Source: an uncultured Cryptobacterium sp. (GTDB lineage: Bacteria > Actinomycetota > Coriobacteriia > Coriobacteriales > Eggerthellaceae). From it: a DNA stretch of 64,000 nucleotides. The stretch is taken from positions 1 to 64,000 of the forward strand of contig CATYOF010000010.1 of NCBI GenBank assembly GCA_958410215.1. The letters are read 5' to 3'. The translations under genes were made by a program, and so were the position numbers. The notes beneath the pieces are model-generated. The model saw only the letters and a program-made list of their open reading frames with translations. It searched no databases and was not told the origin of the DNA. Below, one piece after another: positions 42,812-51,554 of the stretch. Within the stretch, counting starts at the first letter, position 1; each line of letters begins with the position of its first letter.

Positions 42812-43969
42812 CTACTCTGCGTAGCTATCCATAATGAGTGGCGCCGCAATATACACCATGATCTGATCTGTGCCTTCTGCAATTTGATTTCCGCGACAAT
42901 CTTCCCAGATAGTGCTAACACGAGCCCCCTCGGTATACCCTAAGCCGCCCAAGATCTGCATAGCATCGCTTGCAACTTGAGTAGCGGTTTTAGGAATGTA
43001 GCGCTTCATAAGTGCTACCGCCAATCGCTTTTCTGGGTGATTGGTTTCGATAGACCAAGCCGCATGATATAGCATGGCGCGCATAGTACGCAGGCTTACT
43101 TCCATATCGGTAAGCATCTGTTCAATCTGCTGAAACTGCCCAATGGGAACCCCAAATGCTTTGCGCTCACGAGCATTTTCTACCGCATCTTCCATGGCAG
43201 CTTGTGCCATACCAAGAGAAGAAGCGCAGGTAAACACACGACCGTATTCCAACAGTCTAAACAGATGACGGAAACCGCCTTTGTGCCCCACAAGACGATA
43301 TTCTGGTTTTAGTTCCACTTCATCAAAGGAAACCGAAGCAAAAGGAACCATTGACTGACCAATTTTATTGATAGGGATGGCACGAATGCCAGGTAAGTTG
43401 TGCGGAATAAGCCAGAAAGAAAGTGGCGGGTATTTATCACTCCCCGCATTGTCTTTATCGATAGCAGCAACCAAAATACTGGGAGAATATTCACCATTAT
43501 TTACATAGGTTTTTTGGCCATTAAGAATAAGTTTGCCCTCGCGCGTTTCCACTGAAGTGCTCATACTCATGGTGTCCGACCCGGCATTTGGTTCGGAAAC
43601 CGCCAACGAAAACATAAGTCTGCCCGTATTGCGATAGTTTTCCAGGACTTCCGACACTACACCCTCATCAGCAAAGCCACTTAGAATTTGCAAGTTAAAC
43701 AGGTCGTTTTGGAAAGGCAGCGCTGCGCCCGCACAACGGGAAAGTTCTTCTAGGATAAGCGTCTGACCCATAATATCAAGCCCACGATGCCCATCACTTT
43801 GTACCTTATCCAAAGCGAAGTACCTATCAACAAAACCTTTTACCACTTCATCGGGCAAACCCTGATCGCGACGCCACCGAAACACATGATCCGCCGTAAA
43901 AACTTCTTCACCAAACGCGCGAAACGTCGCAATAATGTTTTTTTGACTATCCGATAGTTCGAATTCCAC
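42812..43969 (-). CDS. Acyl-CoA dehydrogenase (CaiA-like)
   Basis: A 385-residue FAD-dependent acyl-CoA dehydrogenase. Motifs include FSLAVSEPNAGSD (substrate/flavin loop), NGQKTYVNNGE, ILGGLGYTEG and the C-terminal AEGTDQIM region. Family members oxidise acyl-CoA or, when coupled to an electron-bifurcating EtfAB, reduce enoyl-CoA; CaiA reduces crotonobetainyl-CoA. GTG at 43969 (VEFELS) is used because GAGGGG lies eight bases before it. No etfAB is seen in the window, so its electron partner must be elsewhere. It lies 358 bases after a crotonase gene with a terminator between, so it is a separate transcript. Confidence 0.9.
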   Translation of the reverse strand: MEFELSDSQKNIIATFRAFGEEVFTADHVFRWRRDQGLPDEVVKGFVDRYFALDKVQSDGHRGLDIMGQTLILEELSRCAGAALPFQNDLFNLQILSGFADEGVVSEVLENYRNTGRLMFSLAVSEPNAGSDTMSMSTSVETREGKLILNGQKTYVNNGEYSPSILVAAIDKDNAGSDKYPPLSFWLIPHNLPGIRAIPINKIGQSMVPFASVSFDEVELKPEYRLVGHKGGFRHLFRLLEYGRVFTCASSLGMAQAAMEDAVENARERKAFGVPIGQFQQIEQMLTDMEVSLRTMRAMLYHAAWSIETNHPEKRLAVALMKRYIPKTATQVASDAMQILGGLGYTEGARVSTIWEDCRGNQIAEGTDQIMVYIAAPLIMDSYAE

Positions 43970-44327
43970 TTTATACCCCTCATACGCAAGCATTTAGCAC
44001 TATAAAACACTTAGGAAAGCACTATCTTATGTAAACGCATCATTTAAGCACGTTGCAGCCCGCCCTAATGCTGCCTACCTTGATGTTTTTAACACGTTTG
44101 CTTGTTGTTCACGTCACTTGAAACTGTTTTGCAACAGCTTTCAGGCACTTATTCGCACAGAAAAAGGATACGGCACTTATGCACCGCATCCCATCATCAA
44201 GTTTTTTAATATGTAACCTTTTCTAGTACCCTTTCGCGAAAGTGTGCCGCTACGTGGACTGCAGAAACCCTCCAAATAGGTTCCTTTTGACGGCAAATCT
44301 CCGCGAAAGCGTATTTACTACGTGGTC
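43970..44327. other. Intergenic region with one terminator
   Basis: Only the terminator at 44161 is recognised. The promoter of the acyl-CoA dehydrogenase gene must lie between 43970 and 44160; no strong boxes stand out. Confidence 0.4.
44161..44191 (-). terminator. Intrinsic terminator of the crotonase gene
   Basis: Minus strand: GGATGCGG pairs with CCGTATCC (one G-U) around TGCATAAGTG, followed by TTTTTC. It lies 135 bases past the stop at 44328. Confidence 0.7.
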
Positions 44328-45116
44328 TTAGCGGCCCTTCCATACAGGTTCGCGTTTTTCAGCAAATGCCGTGGCGCCTTCGATCTTGTCTTCGCTTGTT
44401 TGAGTGATCTTTTCAATCTCTTCCAAAATCTCCCAACCCTTGGAAGGATAAACCACATTTTCGCCCATAGTTTCGTAAGCCGTACGCTTGGTGCATTCGA
44501 TAGCAAGCGGCGCACCCTTACAGATAAACTCGGCCATCTTAATGGCCTCATCCAAAACCGTGCCTGGCTCTACCGCTTTATTAATAAGGAAGCACTCTTC
44601 TGCCTTCTTAGCAGAAAATGGCTCGCAGGTAAGCATGAGCTCCATCGCAGGTTTTGCGGGCATCATTTGCATAATGCGCATCAAAAGACCGCCTCCTGCC
44701 GCCGTAAGTCCACGACGAGGTTCTGGCAACGAAAATTCCGAATCAGTGCCCGCAATAGCAAGATCGCATGCCACGACTACCTCTACGCCGCCACCCAGAA
44801 CACGGCCATTCGCTGCCGCAATCAGTGGCTTTTTAATGTAACGCTTACACATCCCGGCAAAGCCGCTTTTTTCATACCCTTCAGGTTCGTGATAGGTCCC
44901 TGCGGCGATTTCCTTTAAGTCACTGCCTGCACAGAAACAATCACCTACATTAGTAATAATACCTACACGTAAAGAATCCGTTTGCTCCAGATGATCAAAA
45001 GCTTGGCATAGTTCGAGCCACATTGCGCTGTTGATAGCATTTTTCGCTTCGGGCCTGTTCAGCGTAACAATGTAGATACCGTTGCGTTCTTCGGTCAAAA
45101 TATACTGATAAGACAT
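44328..45116 (-). CDS. Enoyl-CoA hydratase/isomerase family protein (CaiD-like)
   Basis: A 262-residue crotonase. Seen are LNRPEAKNAINSAM, the oxyanion-hole CFCAGSDLKEI, AAANGRVLGGGVEVVVACDLAIA and LPEPRRGL with the conserved glutamate. The ends match a full-length member. Crotonases hydrate enoyl-CoA, or in CaiD racemise/dehydrate carnitinyl-CoA. AAAGGGG precedes ATG at 45116. Its neighbours, an acyl-CoA dehydrogenase and two CaiB-type transferases, recall the CaiA-CaiB-CaiD set, though here the genes are separate transcripts. Substrate unknown. Confidence 0.9.
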   Translation of the reverse strand: MSYQYILTEERNGIYIVTLNRPEAKNAINSAMWLELCQAFDHLEQTDSLRVGIITNVGDCFCAGSDLKEIAAGTYHEPEGYEKSGFAGMCKRYIKKPLIAAANGRVLGGGVEVVVACDLAIAGTDSEFSLPEPRRGLTAAGGGLLMRIMQMMPAKPAMELMLTCEPFSAKKAEECFLINKAVEPGTVLDEAIKMAEFICKGAPLAIECTKRTAYETMGENVVYPSKGWEILEEIEKITQTSEDKIEGATAFAEKREPVWKGR

Positions 45117-45285
45117 ATGATCCCCTTTCTTTCCCCTCGTAAATCATACGCCGTTGCTAAAGAATAAACCATAAGCTTTATTTCGTGGAAACACACTTGC
45201 TCATGCATGACTTTCATCTTCAGCAAAAGCACGAAGTACGCACTAGCCACATATCACACAAGCGTGTGGTCCCGCGGCCCATAAG

Positions 45286-45313
45286 AAAAAGCGTCCGCAT
45301 AAAGCGGACGCTT
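45286..45313 (-). terminator. Intrinsic terminator of the alpha/beta hydrolase gene
   Basis: AAGCGTCCGC (45289-45298), a five-base loop and GCGGACGCTT (45304-45313) form a perfect ten-base stem. On the minus strand it is followed by TTTTTC, so it ends leftward transcripts about 70 bases after the stop at 45384. Confidence 0.85.
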
Positions 45314-45383
45314 GCACGTCTTGCATACGGGCGCTCTCATATCTTACATACAGACGCTTACATGCTTTACACGCTTGCACGTC

Positions 45384-46070
45384 TTACATAAATTCTTTAA
45401 GGAACTTCTCTACCGCCGAATTGAAAGCAACAGGATTGTCATAAGCAACAAAATGATCGCCCTGAATCAAAACAAGCTGCGACTTAGGCAAGCTCTTGTA
45501 AATAAGCTCCGTATGATCAGCCGAGATCATATCATTCGTGCCCACAATAACCAACGTTGGAGTTTCCAACTTTGCCAATCTGGCTGGATCAATAGCGGGC
45601 TGGGTTGCCATAAGGTTCAAAAGCTCGTAGCGCCTCATGGCTTCTTCGCTTTCGTCCTTCTTTGCTTCTGCTTCCTTTGCCTTTTCGGTAATGCGATGTT
45701 GAATAGGAGGGATAAGTCCCTCGAAATTCAAGTTGACCCCATTCAAAATAAGCTTGTTTACGCGTTCTGGATTTTCAAGCGCAAACAAAAGTGCCGTAAT
45801 ACCGCCGTCAGAAAATCCAAGAATGTTCGCACGGAAAATGCTGTGCTCGTTCATAAAATCAAGCAAGTCTTTGGCAAACTGTTCAAAAGTAAAGGGCGCC
45901 GTTCCGCGGGGCGATTCACCCTGCCCGCGGGTATCAAGAGCAATTACCCGATATTCCTTTGAAAAGTATTCAATCTGATGCCTGAAACGAGAACCATCTT
46001 CACCATTGCCGTGAAGCAAGATAAGAGGATAGCCCGAGCCTTTTTCCTGATAATGAAGATTGATATCCAT
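45384..46070 (-). CDS. Alpha/beta hydrolase
   Basis: A 228-residue alpha/beta hydrolase. LILLHGNGEDGS is the oxyanion strand-loop, LDTRGQGES follows, GFSDGG holds the nucleophile serine, GTNDMI the acidic residue and GDHFVAY the histidine. The family cleaves esters, lactones or thioesters. ATG at 46070 (MDINLHY) follows AGGAGGGG; the longer reading to 46121 has no such site. It stands between a flavodoxin-like gene (divergent) and the crotonase gene (same strand). A role as thioesterase or ester hydrolase in the CoA pathway is only a guess. Confidence 0.88.
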   Translation of the reverse strand: MDINLHYQEKGSGYPLILLHGNGEDGSRFRHQIEYFSKEYRVIALDTRGQGESPRGTAPFTFEQFAKDLLDFMNEHSIFRANILGFSDGGITALLFALENPERVNKLILNGVNLNFEGLIPPIQHRITEKAKEAEAKKDESEEAMRRYELLNLMATQPAIDPARLAKLETPTLVIVGTNDMISADHTELIYKSLPKSQLVLIQGDHFVAYDNPVAFNSAVEKFLKEFM

Positions 46071-46214
46071 AGCCCCTCCTTTTCCCTCCCCTTTATTGTA
46101 ACGGTCTTTGAACTTGTTCAAGTACCTCAGCAGCGCAAAAGCCCTGCTTTTTTGGCATTTGGTTACTTAAGCGCTTGATACAATACGAAAAAGGACAAAA
46201 GAAGGGGGAACCAC

Positions 46215-46829
46215 ATGAAAATTCTCGCGATTAACGGAAGCCATCGTGTGGGCGAAAACACCAGCAAGTTGCTGCAGATGGCGCTTGATGAAGCTGCTGC
46301 CCTTGGCGCAGAAACTGAGCTGATTGATTTAGCAGAACTTGATATCGATTTCTGCTCAGGATGTAACAAATGTCTTTTTAAACCCATCTGCTCTTTGAGT
46401 GATGACATGGACGAGCTCAAGCAAAAAATGCTCGAAGCAGACGGTATTATTTTGGGTTCGCCTGATTACTTTGGCAACGTTACGGCCCGCATGAAAAATT
46501 TTATCGACCGTACGCGCCCGCTTCATATGACCTCTAACCAGCTGAAAGGAAAAGTGGGCGGCTTCCTAACCATGTCTGGCCTTGATAATTGCGGTGCGGA
46601 ATCTACCAACGCTGTATTGGAAAACTTCTTTGCAACCCACGAAATGCTTATTGTGCATCCTCGTCCCGAAGGTCCAGTCATTGCATCGGGCATTACTGGA
46701 TCATTAATGGCGGGCATGCAAGACGGAAAACCCCGTTGGCGTCGCAGTGTTGAGGAAGATCCTATTGCACCAAAACTTGCCCACCAGCTTGGTAGGGATA
46801 TGGTCGAGCTTATCAATAGACTCAAGTAG
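46215..46829 (+). CDS. Flavodoxin-fold FMN reductase / iron-sulfur flavoprotein
   Basis: A 204-residue NADPH-dependent FMN reductase-like protein. ILAINGSHRVGENTSKLLQ binds the FMN phosphate. CSGCNKCLFKPIC (about residues 52-64) is the compact cysteine motif of iron-sulfur flavoproteins, and GSPDYFGNVTARMKNFIDR is the isoalloxazine-contact region. It may pass single electrons between ferredoxin and other acceptors, which would suit the dehydratase activator in this island, but this is inferred. An AGAAGGGGG site precedes the ATG. It is followed by a bidirectional terminator. Confidence 0.9.
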   Translation: MKILAINGSHRVGENTSKLLQMALDEAAALGAETELIDLAELDIDFCSGCNKCLFKPICSLSDDMDELKQKMLEADGIILGSPDYFGNVTARMKNFIDRTRPLHMTSNQLKGKVGGFLTMSGLDNCGAESTNAVLENFFATHEMLIVHPRPEGPVIASGITGSLMAGMQDGKPRWRRSVEEDPIAPKLAHQLGRDMVELINRLK

Positions 46830-46923
46830 ACGTACCTAGACACAAGGTCACGCAAGGACATGCAAGGACGGTGGTCTTGTGTATCAACTCGGCAGAATTC
46901 GACCGAATTAGCCATAATTAAAC

Positions 46924-46961
46924 AAAACTAGGCAAGGTTCAATCGGACCTTGCCTAGTTTT
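46924..46961 (+). terminator. Intrinsic terminator of the flavodoxin gene
   Basis: AAAACTAGGCAAGGT (46924-46938) pairs perfectly with ACCTTGCCTAGTTTT (46947-46961), eight-base loop, followed by GTCTAG. The stem itself ends in T's, so it works on the plus strand and perhaps on both. Confidence 0.85.
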
Positions 46962-47036
46962 GTCTAGATCGTTCTTACTTAACTCCAACTCGTAACTAAC
47001 CTAAAACTACTTCAGGTTTTTCGAGTATTTAGGGGT

Positions 47037-47087
47037 GTCCCTACAGAAAAGATGTCCCTATAGAAAAGATACCCCTGTAGAAAACTT
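47037..47087. repeat. Three 17-base tandem repeats
   Basis: GTCCCTACAGAAAAGAT (47037), GTCCCTATAGAAAAGAT (47054) and ACCCCTGTAGAAAACTT (47071). The core CCCTRYAGAAAA resembles the ends of elements E1 and E3 (CCCTGCAGAAAA, TCCTGCAGAAAA), so the array may derive from these elements. Confidence 0.8.
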
Positions 47088-47176
47088 ACCTATCTTAGGT
47101 ATGACATTGATGGGTTTTGATTTTCAACCCTAGGTTTAACCTCTGTTTCTTAAGTTTTTGCCAAAAATCCACCAAG

Positions 47177-47343
47177 TCCTGCAGAAAATGCAAGAAATGT
47201 ATAGGCGCTGTGGCTCATCCAAATGAAAAAGCAGTACCTTATGCAAGGAAATGACAAGAAAAGCTTGTTTAGTTACCGAGGTTAACGATAGATTACCCCA
47301 GCTAAAAAATCTAACTATACATTTCTTGCAAAATCTGCAGGGG
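47177..47343. repeat. 167-base inverted-repeat element E3, same family as E2
   Basis: The right end (47315-47343) is the inverted copy of CCCCTGCAGATTTTGCAAGA..., nearly identical to the E2 end. The left end (47177-47204, TCCTGCAGAAAATGCAAGAA...) differs at a few positions. Interior differs from E2 and has no ORF. E4 abuts directly at 47345. Confidence 0.83.
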
Positions 47344-47344
47344 T

Positions 47345-47507
47345 GTGGCACATATTTCGAGAAAGTAACGTTTAGAGCATAATGATTTAGCTATTTCATG
47401 CTCACTTAAGCGGACTCGTACAGTTTTGTTACGAAATATTGCTGAATGGTTACATGACCAGCATGAACACGAATTCGTGCCCATTACTTTCTCAAAATAC
47501 GTGCCAC
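47345..47507. repeat. 163-base inverted-repeat element E4
   Basis: Ends of 26 bases: GTGGCACATATTTCGAGAAA... (47345-47370) and its inverted copy at 47482-47507, 23 of 26 matching. A palindrome CACGAATTCGTG lies near the right end. The end sequence differs from E1-E3 but the length is the same. Confidence 0.75.
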
Positions 47508-47567
47508 CACAGGGATAAATTCAAATAAATGCGCCAATGTAGGAGTGAACACGGACTAAAAGCACAA

Positions 47568-47600
47568 GAAAGGCACGCATAATGCGTGCCTTTCGTTTTG
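47568..47600. terminator. Intrinsic terminator of the second CoA-transferase gene
   Basis: GAAAGGCACGCAT (47568-47580) pairs with ATGCGTGCCTTTC (47582-47594). T-rich sequence follows on both strands. It lies about 90 bases after the stop at 47689. Confidence 0.8.
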
Positions 47601-47688
47601 TTGCGAACTATAGCTAGCATGCTTGCTGCAAAGCTTGCATAAACTTACAAAGCTTGCTTAACCTAGCGAAGTTTACTTAAAGCTTAGA

Positions 47689-49005
47689 CTACTTTTCCCA
47701 CGTGCATGGAGCTTCGCCAGCTTCCTGACGCTGAGACTTAAAGATGGTGTCAGGAATAGGCTCGCCGTGATAAACGCCTACGCCGCCTTCATCTTCGATG
47801 CGAGAAATTTCTGCGTCGGTGTAGCCATACTTCTTCATGATTTCCTTGGTGTGATAACCAACAGGCTTAGCAAGGATAACAGGAGGATCGCCTGCAGAAC
47901 CAAAACGAAGAGGAGTCATTGGCAAAGCATGCTTGCCCCATTCGTCGTATTCAACATAACGAAGAGCGTCGTTTACGTAAGCTTCTTCGTCGCGAAGGAT
48001 GTCAGGGAAGCGGAAGAGCTTCTGAGCAGGTACCTGATGAATACGGAACTGTTCCATCCAGTAATCGAAAGGCTGCTTAGCGAATGCCTCTTCAAGCCAA
48101 CCAATAACTTCCTTGTTCTTGCCAGAAGCCTTCAGGTGAGTAAGATCCTTGGTGTCAACATTGTCGATCTGATCTTCGCGACCAAAGATACCCATCATCA
48201 TTTCATAGTACTTATCGTACTGAGGCATGCAGATGTAAATCCACTTGTCGTCAGAGGTGCGATAGGTGTTATTGAAAGGATTAGGAACGTCGGTACGAGA
48301 CTTAGGATAGTCAGCACCGAACTGCTGAGCGCAAATACCAATGTCAGAAGCAAAGATTGCAGCAGCATAAAGGTTGGTTACAACCTTTTCGCCAACACCA
48401 GTACGAGTACGGTTGAACAGAGCAGCGCAAATACCGCCAGCCAACATGCAAGCAGCGTTGTTGTCGCCGAATGCCTGAGGAGCGATAGCAGGAGACTGAC
48501 CCTTCTCGCGGAAAACGTTTGCTACGCCGCCACGAGCAGCCCAGCATACTGCGTCATATCCAGGAGAATCCTTTTCAGGACCATATTCACCATAACCACG
48601 CATCTGAGCCCAGATGAGCGTTGGGAATTCTTCGTGAATAGTTTCATAGTCAAGACCGAGCTTCTTCAAAGCCTTATCACGCAGGTTAACAACAAAAACG
48701 TCAGCGTCTGCAAGAAGCTTCTTCATGAACTTCATGCCGTCTTCGTTCTTGAGGTTGATAGCTACCAAGTCCTTATTGGTGTTGTTAAGGTCGAACGTAG
48801 GATCTTCGAAATCGTTCTTTTCGCAACCAAAGCCAGGACCCTGGGTACGCTGAGCATCGCCATGAAGAGGTTCGGTCTTGATGACGGTTGCGCCCATTTC
48901 GGAAAGGCAGCGTACTGCAGCAGGAGCTGCTACCCATTCGCAAAGCTCTACGACTTTAACGCCTGCGAGAGGGCCGAAGCCATTGAGTTTATCTGTAGTG
49001 GACAT
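47689..49005 (-). CDS. Family III CoA-transferase (CaiB/BaiF type), copy 2
   Basis: A 438-residue type III CoA-transferase, paralog of the gene at 24503. LAGVKVVELCEWVAAPAAVR, WAQMRGYGEYG and PGYDAVCWAARGG with the catalytic aspartate are conserved. AGGAG lies ten bases before ATG at 49005. Two transferases for the island may serve two acids, or one may charge the incoming acid and the other recycle CoA from the product. Both end in a conserved DPPVILAKPVGYHT-type block. Expression is probably from its own promoter and ends at the terminator at 47568. Confidence 0.9.
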   Translation of the reverse strand: MSTTDKLNGFGPLAGVKVVELCEWVAAPAAVRCLSEMGATVIKTEPLHGDAQRTQGPGFGCEKNDFEDPTFDLNNTNKDLVAINLKNEDGMKFMKKLLADADVFVVNLRDKALKKLGLDYETIHEEFPTLIWAQMRGYGEYGPEKDSPGYDAVCWAARGGVANVFREKGQSPAIAPQAFGDNNAACMLAGGICAALFNRTRTGVGEKVVTNLYAAAIFASDIGICAQQFGADYPKSRTDVPNPFNNTYRTSDDKWIYICMPQYDKYYEMMMGIFGREDQIDNVDTKDLTHLKASGKNKEVIGWLEEAFAKQPFDYWMEQFRIHQVPAQKLFRFPDILRDEEAYVNDALRYVEYDEWGKHALPMTPLRFGSAGDPPVILAKPVGYHTKEIMKKYGYTDAEISRIEDEGGVGVYHGEPIPDTIFKSQRQEAGEAPCTWEK

Positions 49006-49499
49006 ACAGACTTTCTCCTTCCATTGTTATTAACGATGGAACCCGCTCTGCGCTGCAGCGAAAAGCTTCATTGCTTACCTGTGGTGCAGTCGGGCTTATT
49101 ACATCACCTTTCTAGTATGGCGATCACAAAGGTTCGTGGGGATGGTCAGTAATTCGTGTTTGTCTATTTTTTTACGAAAATAGTTTATTTCTTTGAATGG
49201 ATTGCTAAAAAACCTGAATATTTTGGGACAAAACTATTATTTTTGACCACCACTTACCCCCAAATCGCTGCCGTTGACCAGAGCCAGGCAGGCGAAAGGG
49301 CCCTACATATAGCGCAGAAGCAAATTCGATGGCGCGCCGGGCGAAAGATAAAAGATCTGCACACACAGCACGAAAGCGAAAGTTCGCACCTGGCGTCCAC
49401 GCCGTTCACCTGAAAAACGACACCGTACGCCCGAGAAGATGGTCGATGAAATTTTTTCAACAAAATTTATAAAAGGGCTGATAACTTGCATATATTAAT
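49006..49499. other. Long intergenic region upstream of the hydrogenase operon
   Basis: This stretch between divergent genes has no supported gene. A GC-richer patch at 49260-49440 opens overlapping frames without ribosome binding sites. It could hold a structured leader or regulator sites, but I cannot identify a known motif. Confidence 0.4.
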
Positions 49500-49528
49500 T
49501 TGCCTAGCAGAACCCGGTATTTTATACA
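49500..49528 (+). promoter_or_regulatory. Candidate promoter of the hydrogenase operon
   Basis: TTGCCT (49500-49505) and TATACA (49523-49528) are separated by 17 bases, about 190 bases before the first ATG. The boxes resemble a housekeeping sigma-70-type promoter. The long leader that follows could carry regulation. Confidence 0.55.
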
Positions 49529-49715
49529 ATTACACACGGGTTTTGTGTTCCTAAGTTTTATCCCTCACGCAAGCACCACAAGTATTCTGCGTGAACTTGC
49601 CTTCCGTATTAGCCACGGAACTGGTACAAAACTGCCAGAACGCAGATAGCCCTCTTTGTAGCACCACCCCAAGATAAGCGCTACAACTCAAATGTTCACA
49701 GGTTAGGAGGATTGG

Positions 49716-51554
49716 ATGAGCAAACTATCGGTGGCACCAGTCTGCAAAGACGATGCCTTGCAAAACGCTTACATGCAAGAGTTCGCTCGCCGTATTGAAG
49801 CAACACCCCCTGGAATGTGCCCTGTCGCTATGCAGCTGTCTCTCTTACAGGCAAGCGGCTGCCAAACATGCGGAAAGTGCACTCCTTGTCGCGAAGGCAT
49901 TCCTCAGCTTGAAGGCATGCTTGAAGCTGTTCTTGCTTTTGAAGGCACCCCCGATTTATTGGAAACCATGCGTAAAAAGGCGCGCGTCATTCGCGACACC
50001 GCCGATTGCGCCATTGGTTGGCACGCTGCCGACGTATTTCTTCAGGGAATGGATACGTTTGCTTCCGAATACGAAAGCCACGTTACCAAGTTTTCTTGCC
50101 AGCAAGGCGTTACCCAAACGGTACCGTGCGAAACCATGTGCCCTGCTCACGTAAATGTTCCTGCTTACATTGCTTTGGTAGGTGAAGGAGACTACGCAGG
50201 CGCCATTAACATGATTCGCAAAGATAATCCTTTCCCAACTGCTTGTGCTTTTGTATGCGAGCATCCTTGCGAAGAACGTTGCCGTCGCACCTTAATTGAT
50301 GCACCTCTAAACATTCGTGGCATTAAGAAGTTCGCCGTTGATAATATGCCTGCTGACAAGGTTCAAACCCCCAAGCCAGCAGAACCTACCGGCAAAAAGA
50401 TTGCCATTATTGGCGGCGGCCCCTCTGGCCTAACCTGCGCTTACTTCAGCGCTTTGATGGGTCATGAAGTTCACGTGTTTGAGCGCCGCAAGCACTTAGG
50501 TGGCATGATGCGCTACGGCATTCCCGCCTACCGCTTCCCGCGCGAGCGCCTTGAAGAAGACATTCGTGCCATTTTGTCGGCTGGCGATATTACCGTTCAT
50601 TATGAAAGCGACATCGACACCGAAACTATGGCTCAGATTTCAAAAGATTACGATGCCTGCTACGTTGCCATTGGCGCGCAGGGCGGCAAAGTGCTTCGTA
50701 TGGAAGGATCTGATGCCGAAGGCGTAATGAGCGCTGTTGATTTGCTTACTGAAATTGGCGAAAACAACTACCCCGATTTCACTGGCAAAAAGGTTGTCGT
50801 TATTGGTGGCGGCAACGTTGCGATGGACTGCGCTCGTACCAGCGTTCGCGCTGGCGCTGAAAGCGTAACCGTTGCGTATCGTCGTCGCATTGAAGACATG
50901 ACGGCGCTGCGTGCTGAAATTGATTCTGCCATGCAAGAAGGCGTAGAAATGTGCGTTTTGCAGGCCCCCGACCACATTGAAGTGGAAAACGGCCACTGCA
51001 CCGCGCTGTACACGCAACCCCAGATGATCGGCCCGGTAAAGGGTGGTCGTCCTACCCCGCAGAAAGCAAACAAGCCTCTGCATCGCATTGAAGCAGACAT
51101 TATCCTTATCGCCGTAGGTCAGTCTATTGAATCTGCTCCCTTCGAACAGTTTGGTATGGAAGCAGACCGTACCTATTTCCAGGCAGATGAATATTTGAAA
51201 TCGCTCCACGGTCCCGACAACGTATTTGTTGGTGGCGACTGCCAGGTTGGTCCTAAGACCGTTATTGTTGCCATTGGTGCCGGCAAAGTTGCCGCACGCA
51301 ATATTGATGACTACCTGGGCTTTGACCATGAACTTGACTGCGGCGCAACCGCCCCAGCACCCAAGCCTAACAACCGCGTTGCTTGTGGCCGCGTAAATAT
51401 TGTCGAACGCCCCGCAAGCGAACGTAAACACGACTTCGATGCCGTTGAAGTTGAAATGAGCCTGGAAGAAGCCCAGCAGGAATGCGGTCGTTGCTTGCGT
51501 TGCGACCATTATGGCTGCGGCGTAATGGAAGGAGGCCGAATCCAATATGTATAA
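49716..51554 (+). CDS. NuoF C-terminal domain fused to GltD-type NAD(P)H oxidoreductase (hydrogenase partner)
   Basis: A 612-residue fusion. Residues 45-130 resemble the NuoF Fe-S end (GCQTCGKCTPCREGIPQLEG). Residues 140-210 are the GltD/NfnB cluster domain (CETMCPAHVNVPAY, CEHPCEERCRR). Then come the FAD fold (IAIIGGGPSGLTCAYFSALM) and the NADPH-type fold (VVVIGGGNVAMDCARTSV, VAYRRR), and a Cys-rich end (ECGRCLRCDHYGC). It would oxidise or reduce NAD(P)H and pass electrons through Fe-S clusters to the hydrogenase encoded next, with which it overlaps by 8 bases. Such subunits occur in electron-bifurcating hydrogenase or transhydrogenase complexes. AGGAGGATTGG precedes the ATG. Pyridine nucleotide preference is inferred from the second motif. 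Confidence 0.88.
   Translation: MSKLSVAPVCKDDALQNAYMQEFARRIEATPPGMCPVAMQLSLLQASGCQTCGKCTPCREGIPQLEGMLEAVLAFEGTPDLLETMRKKARVIRDTADCAIGWHAADVFLQGMDTFASEYESHVTKFSCQQGVTQTVPCETMCPAHVNVPAYIALVGEGDYAGAINMIRKDNPFPTACAFVCEHPCEERCRRTLIDAPLNIRGIKKFAVDNMPADKVQTPKPAEPTGKKIAIIGGGPSGLTCAYFSALMGHEVHVFERRKHLGGMMRYGIPAYRFPRERLEEDIRAILSAGDITVHYESDIDTETMAQISKDYDACYVAIGAQGGKVLRMEGSDAEGVMSAVDLLTEIGENNYPDFTGKKVVVIGGGNVAMDCARTSVRAGAESVTVAYRRRIEDMTALRAEIDSAMQEGVEMCVLQAPDHIEVENGHCTALYTQPQMIGPVKGGRPTPQKANKPLHRIEADIILIAVGQSIESAPFEQFGMEADRTYFQADEYLKSLHGPDNVFVGGDCQVGPKTVIVAIGAGKVAARNIDDYLGFDHELDCGATAPAPKPNNRVACGRVNIVERPASERKHDFDAVEVEMSLEEAQQECGRCLRCDHYGCGVMEGGRIQYV

Larger units (their letters stand above)
46830..47688. 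other. Convergent junction with terminators, tandem repeats and two inverted-repeat elements
   Basis: The 859 bases between the flavodoxin and CoA-transferase stops hold no gene. They contain a terminator (46924), three 17-base repeats (47037), elements E3 (47177) and E4 (47345) and a second terminator (47568). Confidence 0.7.

Noticed and set aside
47767..49152. Plus-strand 461-codon frame
   Set aside because: Antisense to the second CoA-transferase gene; arises from its codon bias.
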